Shown here: in pieces, positions 33,376-42,609 of the stretch | Position numbering within the stretch: position 1 is the stretch's first letter | Layout: every line of letters starts with the position of its first letter | Assembly (NCBI GenBank): GCA_963751355.1 | Contig: CAVVVS010000048.1 | Span: 1 to 64,000 of the forward strand | DNA length: 64,000 bases | DNA from: CAVVVS01 sp963751355 | GTDB lineage: Bacteria; Bacteroidota; Ignavibacteria; Ignavibacteriales; Ignavibacteriaceae | Reading direction: 5' to 3' | The notes under the pieces: model-generated | Seen by the model: the letters and a program-made list of their open reading frames with translations, nothing else | Database searches by the model: none | What the model was told of the DNA's origin: nothing | Made by a program: the position numbers and the translations under genes

Positions 33376-34296
33376 ATGAAAAAATATTCCGGCGAAGCAT
33401 TACTACTGTTGGTTACGGTAATTTGGGGTGCTACATTTGTAATAATTAAAAATGCTCTTCATGATGTTTCACCGCTGGTTTTTATATCGCTTAGATTTTC
33501 AACCGCAGCCATACTATTATTACCCTTTGTAAAATTCTTTTTTAAGAACGTCAACAAAAAAGTTATAACAGGCGGCGTCATTTTAGGAATAATGTACTTT
33601 CTCGGATTTTCCACTCAAACAATAGGTTTAAAATATACTACAGCAACAAAATCCAGTTTTATCACCGGCACCTTCATCCTTTTTACCCCGATTTTTCAAT
33701 TTTTGTTTGAAAAGAAAAAACCGAGCATAAAAAATTTATTCGGTGTTCTGTTTGTACTAACAGGATTAGTAATGCTTTCCAGCAAAGGGACTTCCATTCT
33801 GGGTATTTTCACCGAAATCGGCAGCGGTTTTAATATCGGAGACTTTTTTACTTTACTTTGTGCCATGTTTTTTGCTATGTATCTTGTGTATCTTGATATT
33901 ATTAGTAAAAAATATGATTATCTGCCCTTGGTTTTTCTTCAGATTGTTGTGACCGGAATTTGCGGGATAATTTTTTCTATTTTTCTTTCAGCATCAAAAT
34001 TGGAAGTGGTGCAAATTAATATAACACATAATGTTATTTTTGCCATAATTTACACCTCGTTATTGGCAACAATATTAACAACAACACTTCAAACAAAATT
34101 TCAAAAAGTTGTAACGCCCACCAAAGCGGGAATTATTTTTTCTTTCGAACCGATCTTTGCAGCGGTTTTTGCTTTTTTTGCCCTGGGTGAAAAAATTTCT
34201 AACTTTGGGGTTATGGGCTGTATACTTATATTTACAGGACTTATAGTTTCTGAATTATTTGGTAAGAACAATAAAGTTTATGAGCAGCAATCTTAA
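33376..34296 (+). CDS. DMT-family permease (EamA domains)
   Basis: A 306-residue inner-membrane protein with ten predicted helices in two EamA repeats. The first starts LLLVTVIWGATFVIIKNAL; the second carries TTTLQTKFQKVVTPTKAGIIFSFEPIF (parts TLQTKFQK and AGIIFSFEPIFAA). Drug/metabolite transporters of this type export amino acids or metabolites; the substrate cannot be told. The acylphosphatase gene starts within its last 17 bases. Confidence 0.88.
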   Translation: MKKYSGEALLLLVTVIWGATFVIIKNALHDVSPLVFISLRFSTAAILLLPFVKFFFKNVNKKVITGGVILGIMYFLGFSTQTIGLKYTTATKSSFITGTFILFTPIFQFLFEKKKPSIKNLFGVLFVLTGLVMLSSKGTSILGIFTEIGSGFNIGDFFTLLCAMFFAMYLVYLDIISKKYDYLPLVFLQIVVTGICGIIFSIFLSASKLEVVQINITHNVIFAIIYTSLLATILTTTLQTKFQKVVTPTKAGIIFSFEPIFAAVFAFFALGEKISNFGVMGCILIFTGLIVSELFGKNNKVYEQQS

Positions 34297-34564
34297 AAGA
34301 GGGGAAATAGTAGTAAAAGGATTAGTACAGGGAGTAGGTTTCCGGTATTTTGTACTGCGAAATGCACAAAAGCTAGGTCTTAAGGGATATGTTCAAAACT
34401 TGTATACAGGAGAAGTTTTGACTGTTGCAGAAGGAGAATATGTTTTAATCGAAGAGTTGTTTAAAATAATTAAAATTGGACCATCCCATGCTCAGGTGAA
34501 CGATTATAAAATTGAATGGGATGAATACAAGAATGAATTCAGTCGATTTGAGGTGAAATATTGA
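34280..34564 (+). CDS. acyP: Acylphosphatase
   Basis: Small enzyme hydrolysing acyl phosphates. The signature VKGLVQGVGFRYFVLRNA contains the catalytic Arg, and GYVQNLYTGEV contains the catalytic Asn. About 94 residues from the ATG at 34280, which overlaps the permease gene end; a TTG 21 bases earlier is less likely. Its stop overlaps the ispF start (TTGA). Confidence 0.9.
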   Translation: MSSNLKRGEIVVKGLVQGVGFRYFVLRNAQKLGLKGYVQNLYTGEVLTVAEGEYVLIEELFKIIKIGPSHAQVNDYKIEWDEYKNEFSRFEVKY

Positions 34565-35058
34565 AAAAAAGTTTTCGTACCGGATTGGGGTTTGATGTTC
34601 ACGCATTTTCAGAAGGCAGGAAACTGATATTAGGCGGAGTAGAAATTCCGTATGAAAAGGGACTGCTTGGTCATTCCGATGCCGATGTATTGCTTCATGC
34701 GATAAGTGACGCGTTACTGGGGGCGATTGCGTTAGGCGATATCGGACAGCATTTCCCGGATACAGATGAAAAATACAAAGGTGCCGACAGTGCCGAATTA
34801 TTAAGGCAAGTATATTCATTAGTGATTCAAAAAGGATATACTCTGGGTAATCTCGATGCGATGCTGTTGCTGCAAAAACCGAAAATAGCATCATACATCC
34901 CTCTGATGAGAAAAAGAATTGCGGAAATTTTAAATACAAGCGAAGAACAAATATCAATTAAAGTCACTACCACTGAAAAACTCGGCTTTGTCGGCAGGGA
35001 AGAAGGAGTGTCTGCTTTTTCAACCGTTTTAGTAATTAAAGAAAATAATCATGATTGA
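34561..35058 (+). CDS. ispF: 2-C-methyl-D-erythritol 2,4-cyclodiphosphate synthase
   Basis: MEP-pathway enzyme making the cyclic diphosphate intermediate of isoprenoid synthesis. Metal ligands are in GFDVHAF and the HSDADVLLHA stretch; GDIGQHFPDTDEKYKGADS and the C-terminal KVTTTEKLGFVGREEG are family signatures. The start is TTG at 34561, supported by GAGGTG 5 bases upstream. Length 165 is normal. The 3' end overlaps the dedA gene by 8 bases. Confidence 0.96.
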   Translation: MKKSFRTGLGFDVHAFSEGRKLILGGVEIPYEKGLLGHSDADVLLHAISDALLGAIALGDIGQHFPDTDEKYKGADSAELLRQVYSLVIQKGYTLGNLDAMLLLQKPKIASYIPLMRKRIAEILNTSEEQISIKVTTTEKLGFVGREEGVSAFSTVLVIKENNHD

Positions 35059-35665
35059 AGAAGTCCTGAATTTTATTTCCAGTTTAACCCCGTTTTGGAT
35101 TTACGTTGTGCTTTTCTTTTTTGCGTATATCGAAAATGTCTTTCCGCCTTCCCCGAGTGATTTGGTAGTTGTAATAGGAGGTTCGTTAATCGGTACCGGG
35201 ACGATTCATTTTGTTCCGACACTGCTGCTCACAACCATCGGCAGTGTACTTGGTTTTATGACTTTATTCTTTATCGGAACTCAATTGGATAGAAAAGTAG
35301 TAAGAGCAGGTAAAATAAAATTCATTTCTCTGGAGGCTTTGAATAAAGCGGAGATATGGTTCAAAAAGTACGGTTATTTTATTATACTTGCTAACCGGTT
35401 TATGCCAGGCACTAGATCAGTGGTATCTTTTTTCGGCGGGCTAAGTGAACTCGATATAAAGAAAACAACAATATTTGCTACAATTAGCGCCCTTATATGG
35501 AATGGGATAATTATATATCTCGGGGTAATTTTTGGACGAAACATTCATCTTGTTGACCAATACATGTCGCATTACAGTAACACCGTAATCGCAATTACTG
35601 TTTTAGTAATTTTATTCTTTACTATTAGGTATTTCTGGAAAAAAAGAAAGAATAATAAAAATTGA
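35051..35665 (+). CDS. DedA-family membrane protein
   Basis: A 204-residue inner-membrane protein of the DedA/VTT family. Hallmarks are ENVFPPSPSDLVVVIGGSL near the N-terminus and ANRFMPGTRSVVSFFGG in the middle; both contain the acidic and Arg residues needed for function in DedA proteins. Known members act as lipid carrier flippases (undecaprenyl phosphate or phospholipid). It overlaps ispF upstream and lnt downstream, consistent with an envelope operon. Confidence 0.9.
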   Translation: MIEEVLNFISSLTPFWIYVVLFFFAYIENVFPPSPSDLVVVIGGSLIGTGTIHFVPTLLLTTIGSVLGFMTLFFIGTQLDRKVVRAGKIKFISLEALNKAEIWFKKYGYFIILANRFMPGTRSVVSFFGGLSELDIKKTTIFATISALIWNGIIIYLGVIFGRNIHLVDQYMSHYSNTVIAITVLVILFFTIRYFWKKRKNNKN

Positions 35666-37353
35666 AAATATTTTCCCGGCAAAATAGAGAACAACCTTCT
35701 CCCGGGAGGAGAAAGGAAAAGAAAAGAGATTTATTGCTGCTGGTACTCAGCGGTATTTTATTGGGTATATCATTTCCCCCGTTTCCCTTTCCATTTACAC
35801 TCTTAATGTTTTTTGCTCTTACCCCTTATTTTTATGTTATTGAAAAACGAACGGGGCTGGCGGAAATCAGCAGGGCGACTTATTTAACTTTTTTTGTCTT
35901 CAGTGTAATAACACTTTACTGGGTGGGGAGTTGGCAGAAACAAGCTGATCCTTTTTTAATGATTGCCGGCGGTACTCTGCTTTTTTTCAATCCCCTCCTG
36001 TTTTTAATTCCGTCAACTTTACTTTATCTGAGCAGAAGAATATTTCCGAAAAAAATTACTCTATTTATTTTTCCCTTATTTTGGGTTACATATGAATATC
36101 TTTACACGGTAACCGATCTTCATTTCCCCTGGTTAATATTAGGACACGGATTAGCTAAGTTTACAGTATTCATTCAAGCGGCTGATACAATTGGCGCTGT
36201 GGGATTATCAATTGTCGTCCTTTTAATAAATATCTTCATATATAAAGCTTTTATTTCATTTAAATCTTCAAGAAAAAGATTTGCTTATAATTTGTCATTT
36301 GGGATATTAATATTTGCGGCATTTGTAATTTACGGACTTCACCGTCTCTCCACTTTTAAGGTTTCCGAAAAGACAATCAAGGTCGGGTTAATTCAGCCGA
36401 ATATTGATCCATGGAATAAATGGGAAACCAACGATTTATCTAATTTAACGAATGAATACCTGAACCTATCAAAAGAAGCAGTTAATAAAGGTGCGGAATT
36501 AATTGTTTGGCCGGAAACGGCATACCCTGTTTATTTATTAGCAGGAAATTATCCGCATATTGTTGATTCGATTTATAGCTTTCTTCAAAAAAATAATATT
36601 TATCTTCTTACTGGAATGCCGGATGTAAGATTTTACATGAAGGGTGATAAAATTCCGCCTCATGCAATGGAGAGCAGCAGTGGTAAATATTATTATACAA
36701 CGCATAATGCAATCATGCTCCTTTCTCCGGTTACCAGAAAATTGCAAAGATACGGTAAGATGAAATTAGTGCCTTTCGGTGAACGAGTTCCGTTTGTTGA
36801 TCAGTTCCCTTTTTTAGGTAAACTCATTAGCTGGGGAGTTGGAATATCGGGGTGGAATGTAGGAAGAGATACTACAGATTTTAAAATCCCTTATTCACAA
36901 TTTGCTGGTCTCGAAAATAAAGTAAATTCGAAAGACTCATTATCGATTGATGGAGTTGTTTGTTTTGAATCTGTTTTCCCTTATTTTATTACAAATTTTA
37001 TCAGAAGAGGCGGACAGTTAATTACAATCGTAACCAACGATAGCTGGTACGGCAATTCAAGCGGACCTTATCAGCATGAAGATATTGCATGCTTAAGAGC
37101 CGTGGAAAACAGAAGATCAGTAATACGCGATGCTAATGGCGGGATCAGTTGTATCATCGATCCTTTGGGAAGGATTAAAACGAGCACTAAAATGTACACA
37201 AAAACGATTTTAGTCGGTGATGTACATGTAGAAACCAAAGAAACTTTTTTTACAAAACATCCGATGATAATTCCATACCTAAGTTCGGGCTTCTCGCTTT
37301 GGGTATTTGGGATCTTCATTTTGTTAACTATAAAAAAGAAATTTGAGCTATAA
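35662..37353 (+). CDS. lnt: Apolipoprotein N-acyltransferase
   Basis: Inner-membrane enzyme that adds the third acyl chain to lipoproteins. The N-terminal half has about eight helices (ILLGISFPPFPFPFTLLM early). The nitrilase domain holds the catalytic triad: Glu in IVWPETAYP, Lys in YGKMKLVPFGERVPF, Cys in DGVVCFESVFP. Also WYGNSSGPYQH and RRSVIRDANGG. Starts at TTG 35662, overlapping the dedA stop. 563 residues, slightly longer than E. coli Lnt. Confidence 0.94.
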   Translation: MKIFSRQNREQPSPGRRKEKKRDLLLLVLSGILLGISFPPFPFPFTLLMFFALTPYFYVIEKRTGLAEISRATYLTFFVFSVITLYWVGSWQKQADPFLMIAGGTLLFFNPLLFLIPSTLLYLSRRIFPKKITLFIFPLFWVTYEYLYTVTDLHFPWLILGHGLAKFTVFIQAADTIGAVGLSIVVLLINIFIYKAFISFKSSRKRFAYNLSFGILIFAAFVIYGLHRLSTFKVSEKTIKVGLIQPNIDPWNKWETNDLSNLTNEYLNLSKEAVNKGAELIVWPETAYPVYLLAGNYPHIVDSIYSFLQKNNIYLLTGMPDVRFYMKGDKIPPHAMESSSGKYYYTTHNAIMLLSPVTRKLQRYGKMKLVPFGERVPFVDQFPFLGKLISWGVGISGWNVGRDTTDFKIPYSQFAGLENKVNSKDSLSIDGVVCFESVFPYFITNFIRRGGQLITIVTNDSWYGNSSGPYQHEDIACLRAVENRRSVIRDANGGISCIIDPLGRIKTSTKMYTKTILVGDVHVETKETFFTKHPMIIPYLSSGFSLWVFGIFILLTIKKKFEL

Positions 37354-37442
37354 ATCATTTAATATTTAAAATTAAAAAATTAAATTTGTAATTCTTATTA
37401 TACTTTTAGAATTTAATCTAACTAATCTTGAAAGTTATTATC

Positions 37443-38477
37443 ATGAATAACCCAATCGATTTGAGAAGTGACACCGTAACCAAACCATCACAACCAATGC
37501 GCAAAGCTATGTACGAAGCAGAAGTCGGAGATGATGTTTTTCGTGAAGATCCGACGGTGAATATGCTTGAAAAATATGCTGCTGATCTTTTGGGTAAAGA
37601 AGCTGCTTTATTCGTTCCGAGCGGAGTAATGGGAAATCAAATTTGTCTTAATGTGCTTACTAATCCCGGTGATGAAGTTATTTGCGAAAGAGATGCTCAT
37701 ATTTTTCAGTATGAATCCGGATCACCTGCCGCATTAAGCGGGATTCAATTAATGCCGGTGGATGGTAAAATGGGAGTAATCACTCCCGGACAAATTGAAC
37801 CGTACATCAGGCCTGCTAGTGCATATTATATGCCGCGGTCAAAAGTAATTGAAATTGAAAACACACATAACCGGGCAGGCGGAACCGTTCAACCTCTTGA
37901 CAATATTAAAAATCTAAAAGAACTTGCTACAAAATATAATTTGTTTTTTCATATGGACGGGGCGAGAATTTGGAATGCCTCGGCTGCTTCTAACATTTCA
38001 GTAAGCGAATATGCTTCTTATGCTGATTCAATTTCATGCTGTTTATCAAAAGGACTAGGTGCACCGGTTGGTTCAATTATAGCAGGGACAAAGTATTTTA
38101 TTAAGGAAGCATTCCGGGTTAGAAAAGGATGGGGTGGCGGAATGAGACAAATCGGTATTTTGGCTGCTGCCGGATTGTATGCGTTAAAAAATAATATAGA
38201 AAGATTGAACGAAGACCACGAGAAAGCTCACCTGCTTGCTGAGACAATAGATGAAATACCGTCTCTCGAAATTGATATGGCTTCGGTTCAAACGAATATC
38301 GTGATATTCAAATCTCTTACACTTTCACCTGAAGAAGCAATCGATAAATGTAAAGAAAGAGGACTGCTTATTTCGGAAGGAAAACCCGGTTACCTCAGAG
38401 CGATTACGCATCTTGACGTAAATTTTGAAGAAGTTGAAAAAGCTACCGGGATAATTAAGGAAGTATTTGGTTCATAG
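37443..38477 (+). CDS. ltaE: Low-specificity L-threonine aldolase
   Basis: PLP enzyme cleaving threonine to glycine and acetaldehyde. The start reads NPIDLRSDTVTKPSQPM; the PLP lysine is in CCLSKGLGAPVGSI; NTHNRAGGTV and HMDGARIWNA are further family motifs. The ATG at 37443 begins the conserved domain; a TTG 15 bases earlier is possible. About 344 residues, normal. The gene stands alone, with a long AT-rich hairpin after it. Confidence 0.92.
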   Translation: MNNPIDLRSDTVTKPSQPMRKAMYEAEVGDDVFREDPTVNMLEKYAADLLGKEAALFVPSGVMGNQICLNVLTNPGDEVICERDAHIFQYESGSPAALSGIQLMPVDGKMGVITPGQIEPYIRPASAYYMPRSKVIEIENTHNRAGGTVQPLDNIKNLKELATKYNLFFHMDGARIWNASAASNISVSEYASYADSISCCLSKGLGAPVGSIIAGTKYFIKEAFRVRKGWGGGMRQIGILAAAGLYALKNNIERLNEDHEKAHLLAETIDEIPSLEIDMASVQTNIVIFKSLTLSPEEAIDKCKERGLLISEGKPGYLRAITHLDVNFEEVEKATGIIKEVFGS

Positions 38478-38501
38478 TTTAATTGACAAACTGTTATACT
38501 G

Positions 38502-38565
38502 TTCAATTGTTAAATTGATATGATTTATTAGAATAAGATATAAAATCAACAATTTGACAATTGAA
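38502..38565. repeat. AT-rich inverted repeat after ltaE
   Basis: TTCAATTGTTAAATT (38502-38516) faces AATTTGACAATTGAA (38551-38565), complementary at 14 of 15 positions with the remaining one a possible G-U pair; the loop is 34 bases. It may be the ltaE terminator or a dispersed CAATTG-type repeat. Confidence 0.55.
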
Positions 38566-38596
38566 CCATTAAACCATAATTAGTAATGAAATTCAA

Positions 38597-39040
38597 ATGG
38601 CAGAAAAGAATCTATCAATCAAAGATTACAAGCATAAGATTAAAATAAAAGTAAGATTTTCTGATCTGGATGCAATGCGGCATGTGAACAATGCAACTTA
38701 TCTTTCATACCTCGAAGAAGCAAGAATTGCGTATTACAAAGATGTTCTGAATATGTCTAAAGACGGGCTGGATTTTGGAGCGGTAGTCGCAAAAATTGAG
38801 ATAAGTTACGTTCAGCCTTTAGTGTTAGGTGAAGAAATTGAAGTGCTTACCAGGACGGCTAAATTCGGAAGAAAAAGTTCGGACATAGAGAACCTTATTA
38901 CTGTTGAGCGGAGCGGTAAAATAATTATTGCTGCCGCTGCATTAACAAAATTAGTTTCTTATGATTACAAAGAGCTTAAATCAATTGAAACTCCTGAAGA
39001 TGTGAAAAAAAAGATTGAACAGTTTGAACATATGGAATAA
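38597..39040 (+). CDS. Acyl-CoA thioesterase (4HBT hotdog fold)
   Basis: A 147-residue YbgC/FcbC-like thioesterase with the catalytic motif VRFSDLDAMRHVNNATYLSYLEEAR (parts RFSDLDAMRHVNN and YLSYLEEAR). Asp and the HVNN turn are conserved. It hydrolyses acyl-CoA or 4-hydroxybenzoyl-CoA-type substrates. A second hotdog protein occurs at 49202; the two flank the fatty-acid oxidation cluster, which suggests acyl-CoA substrates. Confidence 0.87.
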   Translation: MAEKNLSIKDYKHKIKIKVRFSDLDAMRHVNNATYLSYLEEARIAYYKDVLNMSKDGLDFGAVVAKIEISYVQPLVLGEEIEVLTRTAKFGRKSSDIENLITVERSGKIIIAAAALTKLVSYDYKELKSIETPEDVKKKIEQFEHME

Positions 39041-39121
39041 TTAAATTCCTATTAAAAATGGTTTCATACATTATTTCATCGAACGACTAATTTAAGAGAT
39101 AATATCCGGGGAAATAAGCTA

Positions 39122-40618
39122 TCAGATGCTTTCCTGCAATTGTTGGAGTGCTTTCTCTAATCGCAATGATTTTTCAATCCTTTCTGCGGAGGTGGGCGGT
39201 GCAATCCGGTCTTTACAGTCTGTTAGTGTACAGCTTTCACAAGTATCATTTACAATTTTTTTTGGTACACTAAGATCATTCCAGAAATTTATTTTTTGTT
39301 TTAATAAGTCATCAATTTGATAACCGATAGTGACACTGTATAAATTGTTTTCAATTAAACTGCTTCGCTGCGCTACCGAAATGCATAAATACTCATCGTT
39401 CGAATCAAAAAAAGTAGAATGTAAAATACCGGCTGTTCTTCCTTCATAATCTTTTTCTTTTTTAAAAACTTCTTCTAATTTGTTTAAAGTCTCGATAGAT
39501 ATCCATCTTCTGCAATAATGTTCCTTGCTCTGATATCCCCCGGGGTTTCTTCGCGTGTTCAGCCTTATTTCTTTTGACAGATCATATTTATTAGCTCCCA
39601 ATACGTAGTTGAATCTTAGAAAGAAAAACTTGTTTAATCCCAAATATTTGGCGGAAAGATTAGCCAGTCTCTGGAAAAACATTTCGGGTGTTGCATTATA
39701 TTTATCAAGCAATGATAAAAATTTATCCTCCTCAAATTTCCTCGAATCAAATAATTTTTTAATATCGGGTATCAAATAATTATGATTTATGATAAGAGCC
39801 GTTGAGAAATAAGATACTTTGAAATAATTAAGTAATTGATCAAACGTATTAAGCTTTAAACTTGAGTAAATATAACTTCTTTCTTTTATACCCAAAAAAT
39901 TATATGCCAGCTCTTTCCCGATAACAAAAGCTTTTCGCTGCCCGGACAGTTTTTGGTTCAGCAGTAATTTATTTTTCTTTCCCTTAACTACTACAGCTCT
40001 TAAACCGCTGAGCTCGGAATAACTATTTAGTGAAGTCTCGTCTATTTCATAATCATATTTATTTTCAAGTATAGGTTTAAGCTGCTGATATTCTATAGTA
40101 GGTAGTCCTTTAAGATTATTTTTTTTTGCAAATTGTTCAACTGCCTTTTCAAGATCTTCAAAATAATTATCATTGAATTCCTTAAATGTTCTGAGTGCAG
40201 TGCGGCTGAAATTATTTTGAATCATCTCCGATCCCTTCGCCGTCTCAATAAACGTAGCCATCAAAGCGCTGAGCTGCAGAGAAGTATTGGACATAATGTT
40301 TATCAATTTATTGATATCGATTCCGTAATGATCCAAAGGCAATTGTTCCAGAATATTTGATTCCAAAAGCTCCTCGATAGGTGCTAGGTTTCTCATTAAT
40401 TTTAACGATACTAGTTTATCATAAGTAACACCTAAGGATTCTGCCAGTGTTGCAATTTTATCGGCTTTAGGATATTTTTTCCCGCTTTCTATCTCGTTAA
40501 GATATGAAACTGATAGATTACTTTTTGCAGCCAGTTTTGAAAGAGACATTTTCTTATCTTGACGTAACTGCTTTAATTTCAACCCGAAAATCAATTTTAT
40601 GTAATTACCTTTTGCCAT
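39122..40618 (-). CDS. XRE-family regulator, ScfR/short-chain-fatty-acid-regulator-like
   Basis: A 498-residue DNA-binding protein. The N-terminal HTH_3 spans 10-65 (LKQLRQDKKMSLSKLAAKSNLS, VSYLNEIESGKKYP). A long middle part follows, with an IrrE/ImmA-like peptidase region in which the usual HExxH is degenerate (AFVIGKELAYNFLG). The C-terminal domain has Cys/His residues (HYCRRW, CESCTLTDCKDR) like the DUF2083 domain of ScfR and RamB regulators. Such proteins control acyl-CoA and propionate metabolism. It is divergent from the acyl-CoA ligase and fadNAE genes, with candidate operators between them. Confidence 0.85.
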   Translation of the reverse strand: MAKGNYIKLIFGLKLKQLRQDKKMSLSKLAAKSNLSVSYLNEIESGKKYPKADKIATLAESLGVTYDKLVSLKLMRNLAPIEELLESNILEQLPLDHYGIDINKLINIMSNTSLQLSALMATFIETAKGSEMIQNNFSRTALRTFKEFNDNYFEDLEKAVEQFAKKNNLKGLPTIEYQQLKPILENKYDYEIDETSLNSYSELSGLRAVVVKGKKNKLLLNQKLSGQRKAFVIGKELAYNFLGIKERSYIYSSLKLNTFDQLLNYFKVSYFSTALIINHNYLIPDIKKLFDSRKFEEDKFLSLLDKYNATPEMFFQRLANLSAKYLGLNKFFFLRFNYVLGANKYDLSKEIRLNTRRNPGGYQSKEHYCRRWISIETLNKLEEVFKKEKDYEGRTAGILHSTFFDSNDEYLCISVAQRSSLIENNLYSVTIGYQIDDLLKQKINFWNDLSVPKKIVNDTCESCTLTDCKDRIAPPTSAERIEKSLRLEKALQQLQESI

Positions 40619-40677
40619 CGCGGTTTTACCTTCAATAATTTTTCCGGGTGTAATATATTAAAAATTAAAATAAATAT

Positions 40678-40710
40678 TTAGCAAAAATTCATCATTAGCG
40701 AAAATTCGCT
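40678..40710. promoter_or_regulatory. Candidate operator between the ScfR-like regulator and the fad genes
   Basis: TTAGCAAAAATTC (40678-40690) is repeated as TTAGCGAAAATTC (40695-40707), 17 bases apart. The second copy extends into the palindrome AGCGAA-AA-TTCGCT (40697-40710). It lies midway in the 182-base divergent region. ScfR/RamB-type operators are also AT-rich with GCAAA/TTTGC halves, so this is a plausible site for the regulator. Confidence 0.5.
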
Positions 40711-40800
40711 TGTTTTTGTAATCTTAACTAATTATTTTGAACTTAAGAGTTAAGAGCTTAAAAGAATTCCTTATTCAACAAATAAATTGGAGAATATGTG

Positions 40801-42609
40801 ATGGTTAACAAAAGGCTCATTGATATTCTTCCTTATCAAATAGAAAAGTATCCGCGCGATGATGCTCTTTGCGATAAGCAGGAAGGGACCTGGCGAAAAC
40901 ACAGCTCAACAAAAATCAAGGAAATTGTTGACACTTTCAGCTTAGGACTGCTCAAACTTGGATTTCAGCCCGGTGATAAGTTTGCAATAATTTCTCACAA
41001 TCGTTCGGAGTGGACTTTTGTTGATTTGGGAATTCTTCAAATGGGCGGCGTTGATGTTCCAATTTATCCCAATATGAGCGAGGATGAATATGAATATATT
41101 TTCAACGATGCACAGGTAAAATTAGTTTTTGTTGAAGATAAAGAATTATATGATAAAGTAAAAAAAGTCATCCCAAAAACGAAGTCGGTTCAGGAAGTAT
41201 TAACATTTGATAAAGTAAACGGTGCGAAGCTCTGGACTGAAATTTCATTTCAAGCCGACGAGTCGTTAGAAGGCAAACTAAAAGAAATTGAAGATTCAAT
41301 AAAAACGGAAGATTTAGCCACAATTATTTACACTTCCGGTACTACCGGTATTCCCAAGGGGGTTATGCTGACTCACTCTAACATTTTAAGTAACATTTCA
41401 TCTTTGAACCAAATTATTCCTATCAATAATTCACATAAATTAATTAGTTTTCTTCCCATTTGTCACATCTTCGAAAGAACGGCAATTTATTATTATCTGA
41501 CTATCGGCGGCGGAATTTATTATGCGGAAAGTATTGATAAAATTGTTGAAAATTTCTTAGAGGTTAAACCTGATTATTTTACAACTGTTCCGAGGTTGCT
41601 TGAAAAAGTTTTTGAAAAAATTATGGCAAAAGGTAGAGAACTAAACACCGTAAAAAAAGCGATATTTGGATGGTCGGTAAATTTAGCCAATCATTACGAT
41701 CCCAAAGGAGAAAATAATTTTTTCTATAATCTGCGTTTATTCGGTGCAAGAAAATTAGTGTTTAGTAAATGGCAGGCGGCACTAGGAGGAAATGTTAAAG
41801 GAATTATCAGCGGAGCTGCAACTTTACAGCCGAGGCTTGCAAGAATTTTTACTGCAGCAGGCATTCCTATACGTGAAGGTTACGGTTTAACCGAGACATC
41901 CCCGGTTTTAACATGTAACCGTTTCAAAGAAGGCGATTATTATTTAGGTACGGTAGGTTTGCCGATTCCCGATGTTCAAATCAAAATCGGAGATGACGGA
42001 GAAATATTAGCTAAAGGACCTAATGTATTTAAAGGATATTACAACCGTCCCGACTTAAATGAAAAAGCATTCGATCCGGAAGGGTGGTTTCATACTGGAG
42101 ATATAGGTCAAATGATAGACGGAAGGTTTTTAAAAATTACAGATAGGAAGAAAGAAGTATTTAAAACATCGGGAGGCAAATTTGTTGCGCCCATGCCGAT
42201 TGAAAATAAAATGAAAGAATCCTGGTTTATCAAAAACATAATGGTAGTGGGCGAAAATAGAAAATACACAGCTGCGGTAATTGTTCCTGATTTCGATTTT
42301 GTTTCAAAGTGGTGTAAAAAGAAGGGGATTAATAACAAGACAATAGAAGAACTAATTCAATGCCCAAAATTGAGAGACAGAATTTGGAAGGATATTGAAA
42401 AATATAATAAAAGATTTTCACATATTGAACAAATTAAGAGATATGAATTAATCGCAAACGATTGGACAGTAGAAGACGGTGAACTTACGCCTACTTTGAA
42501 GTTGAAAAGAAAAGTAATATTAGAGAAATATAAAGATATCATTGAAAAAATATATAGTGAAGGAAAACAAGTAAATAATTTTAATCAAAAAACAGTGAAT
42601 CAAGTATGA
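40801..42609 (+). CDS. Long-chain acyl-CoA synthetase (AMP-forming)
   Basis: FadD-like enzyme that activates fatty acids with CoA and ATP. AMP-binding motifs are IIYTSGTTGIPKGVMLTHSN, the linker GYGLTETSPV, and the C-terminal GWFHTGDIGQ and TDRKKEVFKTSGGKFV. About 602 residues, like the FAA1/LCFA-CoA ligase type. The ATG at 40801 has TGGAGA 7 bases upstream; a GTG one codon earlier is possible. Its stop overlaps the fadN start (ATGA), so the two are coupled. Confidence 0.93.
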   Translation: MVNKRLIDILPYQIEKYPRDDALCDKQEGTWRKHSSTKIKEIVDTFSLGLLKLGFQPGDKFAIISHNRSEWTFVDLGILQMGGVDVPIYPNMSEDEYEYIFNDAQVKLVFVEDKELYDKVKKVIPKTKSVQEVLTFDKVNGAKLWTEISFQADESLEGKLKEIEDSIKTEDLATIIYTSGTTGIPKGVMLTHSNILSNISSLNQIIPINNSHKLISFLPICHIFERTAIYYYLTIGGGIYYAESIDKIVENFLEVKPDYFTTVPRLLEKVFEKIMAKGRELNTVKKAIFGWSVNLANHYDPKGENNFFYNLRLFGARKLVFSKWQAALGGNVKGIISGAATLQPRLARIFTAAGIPIREGYGLTETSPVLTCNRFKEGDYYLGTVGLPIPDVQIKIGDDGEILAKGPNVFKGYYNRPDLNEKAFDPEGWFHTGDIGQMIDGRFLKITDRKKEVFKTSGGKFVAPMPIENKMKESWFIKNIMVVGENRKYTAAVIVPDFDFVSKWCKKKGINNKTIEELIQCPKLRDRIWKDIEKYNKRFSHIEQIKRYELIANDWTVEDGELTPTLKLKRKVILEKYKDIIEKIYSEGKQVNNFNQKTVNQV